A stretch of 64,000 bases of DNA from contig NZ_QEII01000243.1 of the NCBI RefSeq assembly GCF_003347515.1, positions 16,610 through 80,609 on the forward strand, written 5' to 3'. Positions 36,473 to 45,747 of the stretch are shown here, piece by piece. Position 1 is the stretch's first letter; every line of letters starts with the position of its first letter. The notes beneath the pieces were generated by a model that did no database searches, was not told the origin of the DNA, and saw only the letters and a list, made by a program, of their open reading frames with translations. The stretch is from Rhodoferax ferrireducens (lineage in GTDB: Bacteria > Pseudomonadota > Gammaproteobacteria > Burkholderiales > Burkholderiaceae_C). A program made the translations under genes and the position numbers.

Positions 36473-37987
36473 CTACCCGCTGTCTCTAGCAATTTCTGCT
36501 TTGGTTTCCGGGAACACCAACCGGTAGTTTCGTAGGTCTTCTTCGAAGGCATTGCACTGCTTTAGCGCTTGGTGGAGCTCGTGGCGTGGTCGGGTGTAGT
36601 CAAAGGCAGCCGTCCAGGCCTGGATACGGGTCATGGCTCGGATGTAGGGCGTTGCGTCGGCATGGTTCGACAGGCTTTTCAGCGGCAACAGGTAATCTTC
36701 GCGATAGACCGTCGGCACGATGATGCGTGACCGGCCTGCCGCGCTCAGCACGCAGTTCATCGCAAGTCGCGCCGTTCTTCCGTTACCGTCTTTGAAGGGG
36801 TGAACTTCAGAGATGACGAACATGGTCATCAGTGCGCGAGCCAGGGGGTCCTCCAGCGCGTAAATCCGCTCGAAGCCTTCACGAAGCGTGCCCTGCACGA
36901 ACTCGTGGGAAACAAATAGCGTCGACCCCGCCTGGTTGTTTTGGTTTTTCCACTCCCCAGGGTTTTTGTCCAGTCGGGACTGCATGACCAGCGCGTTGAC
37001 GTTTTTTAGCCAACCCAGGAAGTCGTCAGCCGTGCTGGCTGGCTGGTCGCGCCAGGGGGCTCGCATGGCAGCCTGGAAGGTTCCCAGAATGTCGTGGGAG
37101 TCCTCGGTTCGGTTCGCGATGAGCTTACCTTCAAACACAATTTCCTCGGCCTCACTGACCAGAAAGGTGGTGCCCTCGATATAGTTCGAGAAGTACGACT
37201 CGAAGAACGCGAAGTTCTCGCGCGATACCCCCACGTCCGCGGTGGAGGCCACCTCCGGCAGAGCCTCCATTCGCAGGCGGCTGAACAGTGTGTCGAAAAG
37301 GGCGAGACGGTCTGGGTCATAGGGGCGTCCGGCAGCGCGGGCAAGCGCTTGTTGGCTGTGCAGCTTTTCGCTCTCGTGGGTCCCCAGCATGGCGCCCATG
37401 ATGCCATCCAGGCGCTTGAACTCTTTTTCCCGGCCCAATTTTTCTGCCAGCGTGCGGCAGGTATCCCGGAGTTGATTGAATCGGTACTCCCCACGAATTG
37501 AAAGAACCTTGTCGAGCTCCGACTCAAGCACTTCCTGAGAAAGCGTTCGCTCACCGACACCGCGGCCAATTGCCAGGTTCTCCAACAACCAGCGAGATTG
37601 ACTGGCCAGGAAAAAGCCCTTGTAGGGCGTGTCACCCTCAACTGCGCCTGGTCCTGGGATAACCTTGATGGCGAGGCCCGGCAACTCCAGGATTCGCGGC
37701 CGATCCCCGCGCGTAACATAAATACGGCCCTCGAAGGGCTTTGCGTCATAGCCGCTTCGATAGCTGAGGATCCCGTCAGTCAGTAGGTGGCTCACAATAC
37801 TCGCCCAATGACGCAGTACGACCGATTCTGGGGGGCTGGCCAGGTTGCTTGTATAGATACCCTGGTACAGCTTCAACAGTAACCCGTCACTGGCTAGCCG
37901 AATGACCTTGCGGTCTGCAGCGGGGTCGCCCTTACCTGTGAGCAGAAGCTCAGGCAGAGAAACGTCGGATTTTTGCTTGATTGCCAT
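36473..37987 (-). CDS. class II Fic-family protein, 504 aa
   Basis: Fic domain with the full AMPylation motif HPFKDGNGRTAR (residues ~396-407), including the catalytic His. An autoinhibitory motif (S/T)xxxE(G/N) is present as SNYIEG (267-272), which defines class II, with the inhibitory helix N-terminal to the Fic core. The N-terminal ~180 residues look like a winged-helix, transcription-regulator-like region (DGLLLKLYQGIYTS, LSYRSGYDAK), as in AbiEi-like and Fic-HTH proteins. Targets are unknown. It is transcribed between the primase-like gene and trbF, inside the transfer region. ATG 37,987 was used; a GTG three codons upstream is possible. Confidence 0.85.
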   Translation of the reverse strand: MAIKQKSDVSLPELLLTGKGDPAADRKVIRLASDGLLLKLYQGIYTSNLASPPESVVLRHWASIVSHLLTDGILSYRSGYDAKPFEGRIYVTRGDRPRILELPGLAIKVIPGPGAVEGDTPYKGFFLASQSRWLLENLAIGRGVGERTLSQEVLESELDKVLSIRGEYRFNQLRDTCRTLAEKLGREKEFKRLDGIMGAMLGTHESEKLHSQQALARAAGRPYDPDRLALFDTLFSRLRMEALPEVASTADVGVSRENFAFFESYFSNYIEGTTFLVSEAEEIVFEGKLIANRTEDSHDILGTFQAAMRAPWRDQPASTADDFLGWLKNVNALVMQSRLDKNPGEWKNQNNQAGSTLFVSHEFVQGTLREGFERIYALEDPLARALMTMFVISEVHPFKDGNGRTARLAMNCVLSAAGRSRIIVPTVYREDYLLPLKSLSNHADATPYIRAMTRIQAWTAAFDYTRPRHELHQALKQCNAFEEDLRNYRLVFPETKAEIARDSG

Positions 37988-38002
37988 GTCGATCACTTAA
38001 TA

Positions 38003-38152
38003 TTTGTCTGATATTTATATTATTGTGACACTTTTTGTCGGAAAAGTGTTTCATTCTGAAAAATGGGGTTTGTCGGATTTTGTGCTGACTCGTCGGGCGC
38101 AGAGGGTAGATATGTCTGAAAACTGCAGAATTACATCCTTTTTTGTCGGATT
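38003..38152. repeat. five direct repeats TTTGTCKGA upstream of the Fic gene
   Basis: In the 207-base gap before the Fic gene, copies of TTTGTC(G/T)GA occur at about 38,003, 38,034, 38,069, 38,111 (TATGTCTGA) and 38,142, each followed by an AT-rich stretch and spaced 31-42 bases apart. All are in the same orientation. They look like repeated binding sites for a regulator, possibly the Fic protein's own N-terminal DNA-binding region. Confidence 0.6.
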
Positions 38153-38194
38153 AATCGCTAATCAAGGAATCTTCCGAACCTGCTTCAGCCAAGC

Positions 38195-39694
38195 TCACCG
38201 CTCGAATTCTGGTTCTTTGGAAAGCTGATTTACGTTCGCCGACAGAAAGATGTCGGATCTCGCTTTCGCCACGTCGGCAGCCGGTGCAGCGCTGGCAATG
38301 TAGTCGCGAACGGCCTGGGTGCCACCTTGGCCGAGCAGGTCCCGCGCATCAGTGCCAACTTGACTTGTCGCAGGAGGCACGGCCAAAGCGAACACTGTCA
38401 AATTTGCAGCCTCCAAGGCACGCGGGATGGCATTCGATTTGAGTCTTCCCGCCGCATCACGGCCAATGTCGTGATCGGTTGCAATGACGACACTTGGAAA
38501 CATGTCCGACAGGCCGGTTTCTTTGACCCATTTGGCGACTGCCATCACATTGTTGGACGATAGGGCGCACAGCGTGTTGCCCGCACCGCTTTGTTGAATC
38601 GCAAGTCCTGTTGCCACCCCTTCAGAGATCACCAGCGGCTTCGTTTTGTCAGCGACTGCCAGCCACGCCTGAATCGGAGCCAGGGAATCGCCAGTCATTG
38701 CTCGCATTAGTGAATCAGGAGTAGGGAAAGGCACAAAGGCGCCGACCGTTCGCGAGCCTTTGGCCATGATCTTGTCGGTGCTGAACGTAAGCTTGGGCAT
38801 TAGGTGTTGCACACCGCACAACTCCACCATGCCTGGCCTGCCCAACGGATCAGGGCGAAACATGGGAACCATCATCGTACCGGCATATCTATGATGCCTG
38901 AGATACACCCGCAAATCCGAGCCATCCAAAGTGGCATTACCTTTGACAAGGTGCCTATGATCAGCGGGCGGGATTTCAGCAGCCATCCATGAATTGATGG
39001 TGTCTCGATTCAAGTCCAGATCGACCGGATTAAATTCAGACGCTTTCACCGGGCGCGGTAAAACAGGTGAAGACCGGGGTGGTGCAAGATCGCCATCCAG
39101 TCCCAAATCGCGTCCCGTGACGAACATGGTTTTCTTGCCATCACTGGTTTGCCTGCCTTCCCGCCATGGTGCAGGGAGATCGATGTCGCCACGAAATGAA
39201 AAAGCGGTTGCAACGCCGTCGTTCGACACCAGCAGCTTGTAGACTGGTTTTTGATCCGAGCCATCGCAGTAACGTCCTTTCAAGCGCGACGGAATCAAAC
39301 CAGCCGCCTGTAAGGACGCATCTGCCGCTCGCCACACTTGTTCCGGGTGATACGAGCGCAGTTGCCCTGGTGCAGACAAAAATTTGGGCACTTTGTTCAG
39401 TGCCGCCAGTTCTTGGTGCACGGTCAGCTGGTCGACATGCGCCCGGAGCGCCGGGGTAGTTTTGTCTCCAAGAGGGATGTCGCCTGCGGCAAGCCAAGGC
39501 TCACCCGCTGCGAGCCCCTTTTCTGCGTAGCGATGCCACATTTTCAGAGAACCATCCCGTGCCAGGGACAGTCGACCACCGGGCGTTCGACTGGTTTCAC
39601 CGGGCAGACGAAATTCGACCAAATGGTCTTTGATTTTGTGAATTTCGCAGCCTCGGGCAACGAGGTAGTTCTCAATCTTTTGCAATGAATCCAT
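38195..39694 (-). CDS. TOPRIM-domain primase-like protein, 499 aa
   Basis: Plasmid-type DNA primase/TOPRIM protein. The N-terminal ~100 residues form a DNA-binding region that substitutes for a zinc finger (LVEFRLPGETSRTPGGRLSL). The TOPRIM core is at ~370-460: catalytic Glu in PLVISEGVATGLAIQQ and the acidic pair in SVVIATDHDIGRDAAG. Such proteins prime the transferred strand in the recipient. It follows the TrbL gene by 9 bases and leads to the Fic gene after a repeat-containing gap. Confidence 0.85.
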   Translation of the reverse strand: MDSLQKIENYLVARGCEIHKIKDHLVEFRLPGETSRTPGGRLSLARDGSLKMWHRYAEKGLAAGEPWLAAGDIPLGDKTTPALRAHVDQLTVHQELAALNKVPKFLSAPGQLRSYHPEQVWRAADASLQAAGLIPSRLKGRYCDGSDQKPVYKLLVSNDGVATAFSFRGDIDLPAPWREGRQTSDGKKTMFVTGRDLGLDGDLAPPRSSPVLPRPVKASEFNPVDLDLNRDTINSWMAAEIPPADHRHLVKGNATLDGSDLRVYLRHHRYAGTMMVPMFRPDPLGRPGMVELCGVQHLMPKLTFSTDKIMAKGSRTVGAFVPFPTPDSLMRAMTGDSLAPIQAWLAVADKTKPLVISEGVATGLAIQQSGAGNTLCALSSNNVMAVAKWVKETGLSDMFPSVVIATDHDIGRDAAGRLKSNAIPRALEAANLTVFALAVPPATSQVGTDARDLLGQGGTQAVRDYIASAAPAADVAKARSDIFLSANVNQLSKEPEFER

Positions 39695-39703
39695 AGTGAT
39701 TCT

Positions 39704-41329
39704 TCAAGAATCGAGCCCCATGCGCAAGCCTGGCGCGTGACCCAGATGACCATCACTCACCCAATGCGGTTTCCTGCGATCCGCAGCGTATTGCAAACGC
39801 TTTGAAAAACTGTTGAGCTTGTCTGCCACGCCACTTGGTTCTTGCTTGTAGTCGGTCTCAAATCGTTGTTGTGCAGACCTTGCATCGAATGAATTGGCAG
39901 GCATGCCACCGGTTTCGTTGCTGGTTGGTTGGCTTTTGCTGGAGCCGCCATCACGTGGACTCGCAAATGGATCAAAACGCGCATCAACAAAACCAGGAGC
40001 TTGGGTCTGGCCAAGACTTTGACTACCCGCGTTCAAGCCTTGCCAAGCCACAGGACTGTCAGAAGGAGGCGGCGAGGGGGAGGGTGAAAATGCACCGAGG
40101 TGACTGCCAGTGCCGCCACCCGACTTGCCAGCCATGCTGCTCTGGACTGCAGCGCCCAAACCACCGGGTACGCCCTGGCCACCACTGCTCGCGTTCGCAC
40201 TGGTTTGAAAAGGGTTGACAGGGGTGACCGCACCACTGATGCCACCACCAAAGCCGACGCCAGCAGAAGAGCCACCAATGGCACCCGCAGCTTTTTGAAC
40301 GGGCATCAACGCACCCATGGCACCGCCCGCAAGCCCCAAGGCGCGCGCACCGGCCGCACTTGCAGCGAGTCCCGCCGCCACAGGTGCACCACCCACCATG
40401 CCAGCCGCCGTGCCAGCGCTTTGCAGCGACATGGCCACCGTGCCGTTCAGCATCGACCCAGCCAGGCCGGGTGCCATGTAGCCGGTCACGCCATAGAACA
40501 GCGATGCGCCACCCACACCCAAATAGTCACCAAAACTGGGGCCTTCAGGATGCGCCGCGTACGCAGCCGCAATGGTGTCTTTCAGGGCTTGGGTGAAGCT
40601 GTCACCAAAGCCAATGATCAAATAAATGGTGAACAGTTTGACGCCAATGGAAATCGCGTAGCCAAAATATTTCTCTGACAAATTGTGCGTCCAACGTGAG
40701 CCCGAAAACCCGAGCATCAAGGCACCGCCGCCAATGATCAAATACGACTCGACCAGTGTGATGAGCAGTTGGACGGCAATCAGACCGTAGCCAAGAATGA
40801 TGAAAACAGAAGCAACGCCAATGATGATGGAGCTCAACATGAATTTGCCAAGACCCTGACCGGAATTGGTCAAGGTGTTGATGATCATGCTGCCGGTGCT
40901 GGGCGCGGCATCATTGGAGAACTGCATCAGACTGGCGGCCACTTGCAAGCCTTGATCAAACACCGCCGATGGCGACAAAACTGTACTTCCGCCCACACCG
41001 GCGCCGGCTGCCTTGAATGAATTCACAATGGCAGGAATCCACTCGGGCGCCTTGATCAGTACCATGGCAAAAAATGAGAGGGACATGACCTTGAACAGGG
41101 TCCCGACCATGATCTCGGAAAGCTCTGATTTCTTGAGGGTGAGTTGAATGGCCGACCAGGCGAATTCAATCGCGGCTAAGCCAAAAAACAAGTTGGTAGC
41201 GTAACCCAGCGCAGTCGACATCCATCCACCGGATGCGCTTTGAACTTGACTGACCAACGTATCCATCATGCCCGCGGCATTCGCCAACGGCGCGATACCG
41301 AACAGCAGCAGGAAAAGCGTTGCACGCAT
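39704..41329 (-). CDS. trbL: TrbL/VirB6-family conjugal transfer protein, 541 aa
   Basis: Polytopic inner-membrane channel component. It has a signal-like N-terminus (MRATLFLLLFGIAPLANAAG) and about five or six hydrophobic segments in the first 300 residues (FFGLAAIEFAWSAIQLTL, MLSSIIIGVASVFIILGYGL, AVQLLITLVESYLIIGGGAL, GVKLFTIYLIIGFG). A long Gly/Ala/Ser-rich hydrophilic C-terminus is typical of TrbL. ATG 41,329 was chosen over a TTG two codons upstream. Confidence 0.9.
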   Translation of the reverse strand: MRATLFLLLFGIAPLANAAGMMDTLVSQVQSASGGWMSTALGYATNLFFGLAAIEFAWSAIQLTLKKSELSEIMVGTLFKVMSLSFFAMVLIKAPEWIPAIVNSFKAAGAGVGGSTVLSPSAVFDQGLQVAASLMQFSNDAAPSTGSMIINTLTNSGQGLGKFMLSSIIIGVASVFIILGYGLIAVQLLITLVESYLIIGGGALMLGFSGSRWTHNLSEKYFGYAISIGVKLFTIYLIIGFGDSFTQALKDTIAAAYAAHPEGPSFGDYLGVGGASLFYGVTGYMAPGLAGSMLNGTVAMSLQSAGTAAGMVGGAPVAAGLAASAAGARALGLAGGAMGALMPVQKAAGAIGGSSAGVGFGGGISGAVTPVNPFQTSANASSGGQGVPGGLGAAVQSSMAGKSGGGTGSHLGAFSPSPSPPPSDSPVAWQGLNAGSQSLGQTQAPGFVDARFDPFASPRDGGSSKSQPTSNETGGMPANSFDARSAQQRFETDYKQEPSGVADKLNSFSKRLQYAADRRKPHWVSDGHLGHAPGLRMGLDS

Positions 41330-41343
41330 CACCAATACTCCGC

Positions 41344-42039
41344 TCAGTATTTGCCGGAGTGGTTGCGAAAGAAATTGCGGTACAGGATTTCGTCCTGGTA
41401 TTTTTCGTTTTCCTGTTTGGCTACGGCATTCAGTCGGGCCTGTTCCGCCGCAATGATGGTGCCGTGCAGGGCTTGGGTTTCATTCACCATCAAGCCGGCA
41501 ATTTGATTGCCAGCCTGAATCGCTTGCAGGCGGCCAGCCGCTGTTTGGGATGCCAGCTGAATTTGCTGCAAAGCACTTTGCGTGGTTGAAAAATTATTGG
41601 CGTTGTAGCCCAGTTGCTGCAATGCCGCGCCAATCTGGTTGTTCAAGCCTTTGTTCCAATTCATCAGATTTTGCTGCTGGTTCGACAGCAAATTGCCATT
41701 GCCGTAGGTCGTTTGCATATCGGTGATGGAATTCACGGTTGCGTTCACAATGCCTTGGGTGTTCTGTATCGTGCTGACCAGCGAAGTCAAACGTCCCGCA
41801 ATGCCGCTCCACGCCTGAATTGGAATTCCAAGCGTGTTTTGGTACATGTTTTGGTACATCTGGATTTGCTGCTGCAGTTGTTCCAGATTGCTCGAATAGA
41901 CATTGACCAACTCGGCGTTGTTCAGCCACTGTGTGGCTTCCATTGCGCCCACAAACCCGCCACCTGCAGCATGAGCTGATGGCACTGACGCAAAAACAAC
42001 TGCCGCTGCGGCGCTGGAAAGCAGTTTTTTGAGCTTCAT
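41344..42039 (-). CDS. trbJ: TrbJ/VirB5-family conjugal transfer protein, 231 aa
   Basis: Periplasmic minor pilus component. The signal peptide runs MKLKKLLSSAAAAVVFASVP-SAHAA. The mature protein is helical and Gln-rich (NLEQLQQQIQMYQNMYQNTL, QQNLMNWNKGLNNQIGAALQ), as in TrbJ. It starts at ATG 42,039 with an AAGGGAA site upstream. Four residues from trbL, so co-translated. Confidence 0.88.
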   Translation of the reverse strand: MKLKKLLSSAAAAVVFASVPSAHAAGGGFVGAMEATQWLNNAELVNVYSSNLEQLQQQIQMYQNMYQNTLGIPIQAWSGIAGRLTSLVSTIQNTQGIVNATVNSITDMQTTYGNGNLLSNQQQNLMNWNKGLNNQIGAALQQLGYNANNFSTTQSALQQIQLASQTAAGRLQAIQAGNQIAGLMVNETQALHGTIIAAEQARLNAVAKQENEKYQDEILYRNFFRNHSGKY

Positions 42040-42049
42040 GGGATTCCCT

Positions 42050-42075
42050 TCTTTGAGTGCTGTAGCCACATACCG
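42050..42075. repeat. leader repeat upstream of trbJ (copy 2)
   Basis: On the minus strand CGGTATGTGGCTACAGCACT followed by CAAAGA, 10 bases before the trbJ start. It pairs with the element at 36,396-36,421 upstream of trbF (23 of 26 identical). The first half, GGTATGTG, is also the end of the replication iterons (minus-strand GGTATGTGCTATGCCGTG), a resemblance that may be chance. Confidence 0.55.
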
Positions 42076-42197
42076 GCCGCACGCAAGTCAACGATTAAAG
42101 GTGGCCCTCCCACGATCAAACAACCAGTAAAACCGTGGTGACACAGGGGAGGTCTGTGCGAGCGTCGGGCCAGATGCTCTTTGCTGACCTGTCACAG

Positions 42198-44642
42198 TCA
42201 ATAGCTATCCCATAAACGGGCGGCATCGAACTGACCGCGTTCACGCAGCCAGGCAGACGGCCAGCCGCGTGCATCAAGCTTTTGCAGATGCCGAATCCGC
42301 GTCAAATCTTCGCGTCCACTGGCGCCCACAAATGCCATTTCAGGTGCCGTAAGACCCAACTCGAACACGCGCGAGCCGTCCGGGTGCAGGTGGTAATACT
42401 GGCGTTTTGGCACCGCGTTGCTGACGATCTGGATTTGCCGCCGGTTGAGTCCAATCGCTTGATACAGCCCGCACAAGGCTTCGGTTTGTGCTTGCGGGTT
42501 TGGCAACAGGATTTTTGACGGGCAGGATTCAAAAATCACATCGGCAATGCCACTGCGCGACAAATCGCTCAGGGACTGGGTGGCAAAAATGACCGCCACG
42601 TTCGACTTGCGCAGCACCTTCAGCCACTCGCGAATTTTGGCCCTGAATGCGGGGTGGCCCAACATGATCCAGGCCTCATCAAGCACCAGCAAGGTGGGTT
42701 GCCCCTGAAAACGTTGCTCAAGCCGATGAAACAGATAGGCAAGGACGGGCAGCACGATCTTTTCGCCGCGTGCCATCAGGTGTTCAAGCTCGAAGACCTG
42801 GAAGATGTCAGCCTGCATTCCGTCGCTTTCGGCATCCAGCAACCGACCAGCCGCGCCACGCAGTGAGTAGTACTCCAGGGCTTCACGCAGACGGTTGTCC
42901 TGCAATGTCAGCAAAAAATTTGACAGCGTGCGTTGCTCCGCGCAGTCGGTTGAAGCCGCCAACTGGTTCACCGCACGAAAGAGTTCCTTGCGCAACTCCG
43001 GCGACATGACCACACCTTGCAGCTCTGCCAAGCTTTCCAGCCATTCAGCCGCCCAAGTGCGCTCAACTTCATCATCAATGCGCCCCAAGGGGCAAAAGGT
43101 GATGTTGTCGGATTCGCCCGCAATGTCGTAATGCTCACCACCGGCGGCCGCCACCAAGGGGAACATGGAATAACCTTTGTCAAAGACAAAGGCTTGCGCT
43201 CTGGAATAGCGAAAATGCTGCGCCACCAGCGTTGCCAGCAGGGTGGACTTTCCCGAGCCGGTCGGGCCAATGATGGCCGTGTGTCCCAAATCGCCAGCGT
43301 GCAGACTGAGTCGGTAAGGTGTCGCGCCATCGGTTTTGGCCTGCAGCAGCGGGGCTGAATGCTCAGGATAAAAAGGACAGGGATGGACCTCAGGCCCGGC
43401 CCAAATCGCCGTGAGCGGCAGCAAGTGAGCCAGGTTCAAGGTGTTGACCAGCGGGCGGCGCACATTGGCAAACAGGTTGCCAGGCATGCTTCCCAAATAG
43501 GCTTCCACCGCATTGACGGATTCGACCCGAGCTGAAAACCCGGCATTGGCGATCATTTTTGTCACGTACTGAGCCGCATCACGCAATTGCTGGAGATTCG
43601 CACTGGAGAGCAAAACGACGCTGGTGTAATAACCAAATCGCACCAGGCCACTGCTGGCTTCAGCCATGGCCGCGACCGCATCCGCAGCCATGTCGTCCGC
43701 ATCCGCATTCACGTGCGTGACACCGCCTCCTTGGCTTGAGCGCATCAAATTCATCAGTGAGAGCCGCTTTTGAGCCCACTTTGATCGGTACTTGCCCAAC
43801 GCCTTGTCAGCCTCACGCACCGGCATGAAGATGAAGCGGTTTGACCAGCGGTATTCCACTGGCAAGCGTGACAAGAAGTCCAGGATCCCCGGGAAACTTG
43901 TGCCAGGAAAGCCCGTGACGGCAATGCATATGGCTGTCTTGTCATCAATCCGGGGCTCGAACCCCGTCACAAAGTCATGTTGACCCAGTACCGAATCCAG
44001 GTACATCGGCACGGTTCCCATGACGAAACTGGACCGCGGCTCCAGGGCGACACAGGCCGCCAGATGCGCCAGAAGTTGACTTTCCACAGCCCCGGTTTCA
44101 GTGTCGACGGTGTCCACCAGGCGACGGATCTTGAGCGTACCCGCCAGCCGTGATTCAATTTCGGCCAGCGCGGTTTTGAAACGGATTAAGCTGCGCTCTG
44201 CCACACCGGTCTTTTGAGCACCATCCACAAACAGCATTTCGGTTTTAGCCGCGGCATCAGGGTCTGGATGCCAGCACAAGACAAGCCTGTAGTCACTCTG
44301 AAAGCCAGCCCATTCGCCTTCATGCGCAAGACGGCGGCAATCGTCCAGCAGTCGGGTGGTACGGTCCGGAAAAGCGCCGTCCGCTGGGTAACCAGGGGAT
44401 TGACGACGCACAGCATCCACATGCAAGCACCAGCCATCATCGAGTGCCAAGGCTGCATTGATGCGAGCCGACACGGCCGCCAACTCCTCTTTGGTGGCAC
44501 TGTCCAGGTCCGGGCCACGAAATTCAAAGCCCGCCAGCAGACCGCCAGATTTGGTGAGGACCACGCCGTTGTCGATCAGCGCTGCCCAGGGCAGCAGATC
44601 AGGCAGCCCTTGGGCATGGCTGCGAAATTCTTTCAAGAGCAT
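42198..44642 (-). CDS. trbE: TrbE/VirB4-family ATPase, 814 aa
   Basis: The large ATPase that powers pilus assembly and DNA transfer. Walker A is GPTGSGKST (459-467); Walker B is LLVLDEAWIMLGHPAF, with a VIFATQSLSDLSRSGI sensor region after it. The N-terminal half is the CagE/TrbE/VirB domain. Size is normal. Its start follows the trbD stop by 2 bases. Confidence 0.95.
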   Translation of the reverse strand: MLLKEFRSHAQGLPDLLPWAALIDNGVVLTKSGGLLAGFEFRGPDLDSATKEELAAVSARINAALALDDGWCLHVDAVRRQSPGYPADGAFPDRTTRLLDDCRRLAHEGEWAGFQSDYRLVLCWHPDPDAAAKTEMLFVDGAQKTGVAERSLIRFKTALAEIESRLAGTLKIRRLVDTVDTETGAVESQLLAHLAACVALEPRSSFVMGTVPMYLDSVLGQHDFVTGFEPRIDDKTAICIAVTGFPGTSFPGILDFLSRLPVEYRWSNRFIFMPVREADKALGKYRSKWAQKRLSLMNLMRSSQGGGVTHVNADADDMAADAVAAMAEASSGLVRFGYYTSVVLLSSANLQQLRDAAQYVTKMIANAGFSARVESVNAVEAYLGSMPGNLFANVRRPLVNTLNLAHLLPLTAIWAGPEVHPCPFYPEHSAPLLQAKTDGATPYRLSLHAGDLGHTAIIGPTGSGKSTLLATLVAQHFRYSRAQAFVFDKGYSMFPLVAAAGGEHYDIAGESDNITFCPLGRIDDEVERTWAAEWLESLAELQGVVMSPELRKELFRAVNQLAASTDCAEQRTLSNFLLTLQDNRLREALEYYSLRGAAGRLLDAESDGMQADIFQVFELEHLMARGEKIVLPVLAYLFHRLEQRFQGQPTLLVLDEAWIMLGHPAFRAKIREWLKVLRKSNVAVIFATQSLSDLSRSGIADVIFESCPSKILLPNPQAQTEALCGLYQAIGLNRRQIQIVSNAVPKRQYYHLHPDGSRVFELGLTAPEMAFVGASGREDLTRIRHLQKLDARGWPSAWLRERGQFDAARLWDSY

Positions 44643-44644
44643 GG

Positions 44645-44968
44645 TCAGTCTCCAAAGGTGCGGGGCGAGGCAAACGGTGTTGCCGCGCTCTTGTAAAGCT
44701 TGCGGTAGCGCAAACTACGGCCAAAAGTCTTGGAGAGTTGGGGATCAAAACTGGCTGCACGGGTCAACACCCAGGCGCCGACGGCCCACAAAGCCAGACC
44801 GAAAATGGCGGCCCACAGTTGAAACAAGGAAACAATAAACACACCGGCCACGATGCCAAGCGCCAGGATCAGTTCGCGCTCAGCACCGAGCAGCAGCATG
44901 GGCCTGAGCATGGATTGATGCAGCGGCACTGAAAAATCAGCGCCGACGTCTGAACTTTGATCAGCCAT
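44645..44968 (-). CDS. trbD: TrbD/VirB3-family conjugal transfer protein, 107 aa
   Basis: Small inner-membrane protein with PLHQSMLRPMLLLGAERELI, the TrbD/VirB3 signature, and two adjacent membrane segments (ILALGIVAGVFIVSLFQLWA and AIFGLALWAVGAWVLTR). It associates with the VirB4 ATPase, whose gene follows directly. Confidence 0.9.
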   Translation of the reverse strand: MADQSSDVGADFSVPLHQSMLRPMLLLGAERELILALGIVAGVFIVSLFQLWAAIFGLALWAVGAWVLTRAASFDPQLSKTFGRSLRYRKLYKSAATPFASPRTFGD

Positions 44969-44991
44969 GATTTGCTATCAAAACGGCAGAA

Positions 44992-45333
44992 TCAGATCAA
45001 TGCACCGCTGTTGACCAGACCGATCATGCTCAGGAAGTTGGCACCAAAGACGATCAGCGCCACACCGAGCACCACGTACAAAAGTTTCTTCGCAATTCCG
45101 CCCAAGTCGTCACCGCCAAAAATCAGCGCTGCACCGGCTGCCAGGAAGGCCACGGTCGAAATGCCGGTGGCCACCGGCCCAGTCAGGTTGTTGACCACCG
45201 TGGTGATCGGGCCGTCCCAGGGCAGGGCTGGGCCAGCGTGGGCCACCTGGGATACCAGTGCGGCCATGCCCGAGATGACAGGCGTGACCAGCTTTTTGAG
45301 TGATTTGGTAGGCTTGGTTGTTTGGAAATGCAC
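44992..45333 (-). CDS. trbC: TrbC/VirB2-family pilin, 113 aa
   Basis: Major conjugative pilin precursor: a long signal region (SLKKLVTPVISGMAALVSQV, AHA-GPALPWDGP) and two hydrophobic helices (ISTVAFLAAGAALIFGGDD; LLYVVLGVALIVFGANFLSM). The start is GTG at 45,333, supported by a GGAG six bases upstream. It is the first gene after the origin region. Confidence 0.9.
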   Translation of the reverse strand: MHFQTTKPTKSLKKLVTPVISGMAALVSQVAHAGPALPWDGPITTVVNNLTGPVATGISTVAFLAAGAALIFGGDDLGGIAKKLLYVVLGVALIVFGANFLSMIGLVNSGALI

Positions 45334-45489
45334 GATCTACTCCAGTTGGAAAAAAGACACCGGCCTGTTTGGCTGGTGCTTGATACCGCTGGACTGCAAA
45401 TGAACAAATCGACGCGTCGCGCTCCCGTGCCATACAGCTCAACTACTCGGGTCTGGCGGAGTGAGAGGCCAGCAGCCGGACAGCAAAAG

Positions 45490-45608
45490 TTATCCACAAA
45501 TTCACGGCATAGCACATACCGGCGAACACGGCATAGCAGATACCTGCACGGCATAGCACATACCAAACCACGGCATAGCAGATACCGAAGCACGGCATAG
45601 CACATACC
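45490..45608. other. oriV: vegetative origin (oriV): DnaA box plus five iterons
   Basis: A perfect DnaA box TTATCCACA (45,490-45,498) is followed by five direct copies of an 18-base unit CACGGCATAGCASATACC (S = C or G) starting at 45,503, 45,527, 45,547, 45,569 and 45,591. The start-to-start spacing is 20-24 bases, about two helical turns. An A+T-rich segment follows (45,616-45,710). Iterons beside a DnaA box and next to a TrfA-type initiator gene are the organisation of an iteron-controlled plasmid origin. The copies alternate CAC and CAG at the variable position. The region 45,334-45,489 contains no gene. Confidence 0.85.
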
Positions 45609-45747
45609 GCGACCAACTAAAAATTGGCAAAATCTCAAGCGAAATCAATGGCTTGGGAGTGGAGCAAAAAGCAGCTAATCTGTCTTTAATCTATCTCTAA
45701 TCTGCGGCGCTCAAGACTGCCACTGCATCGGGCTGACCCGGAGCGCC

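Noticed and set aside
45503..45608. CRISPR-like array
   Set aside because: The units are 18 bases with 2-6 base gaps, far too short for spacers, and sit beside a DnaA box and an initiator gene: they are iterons.
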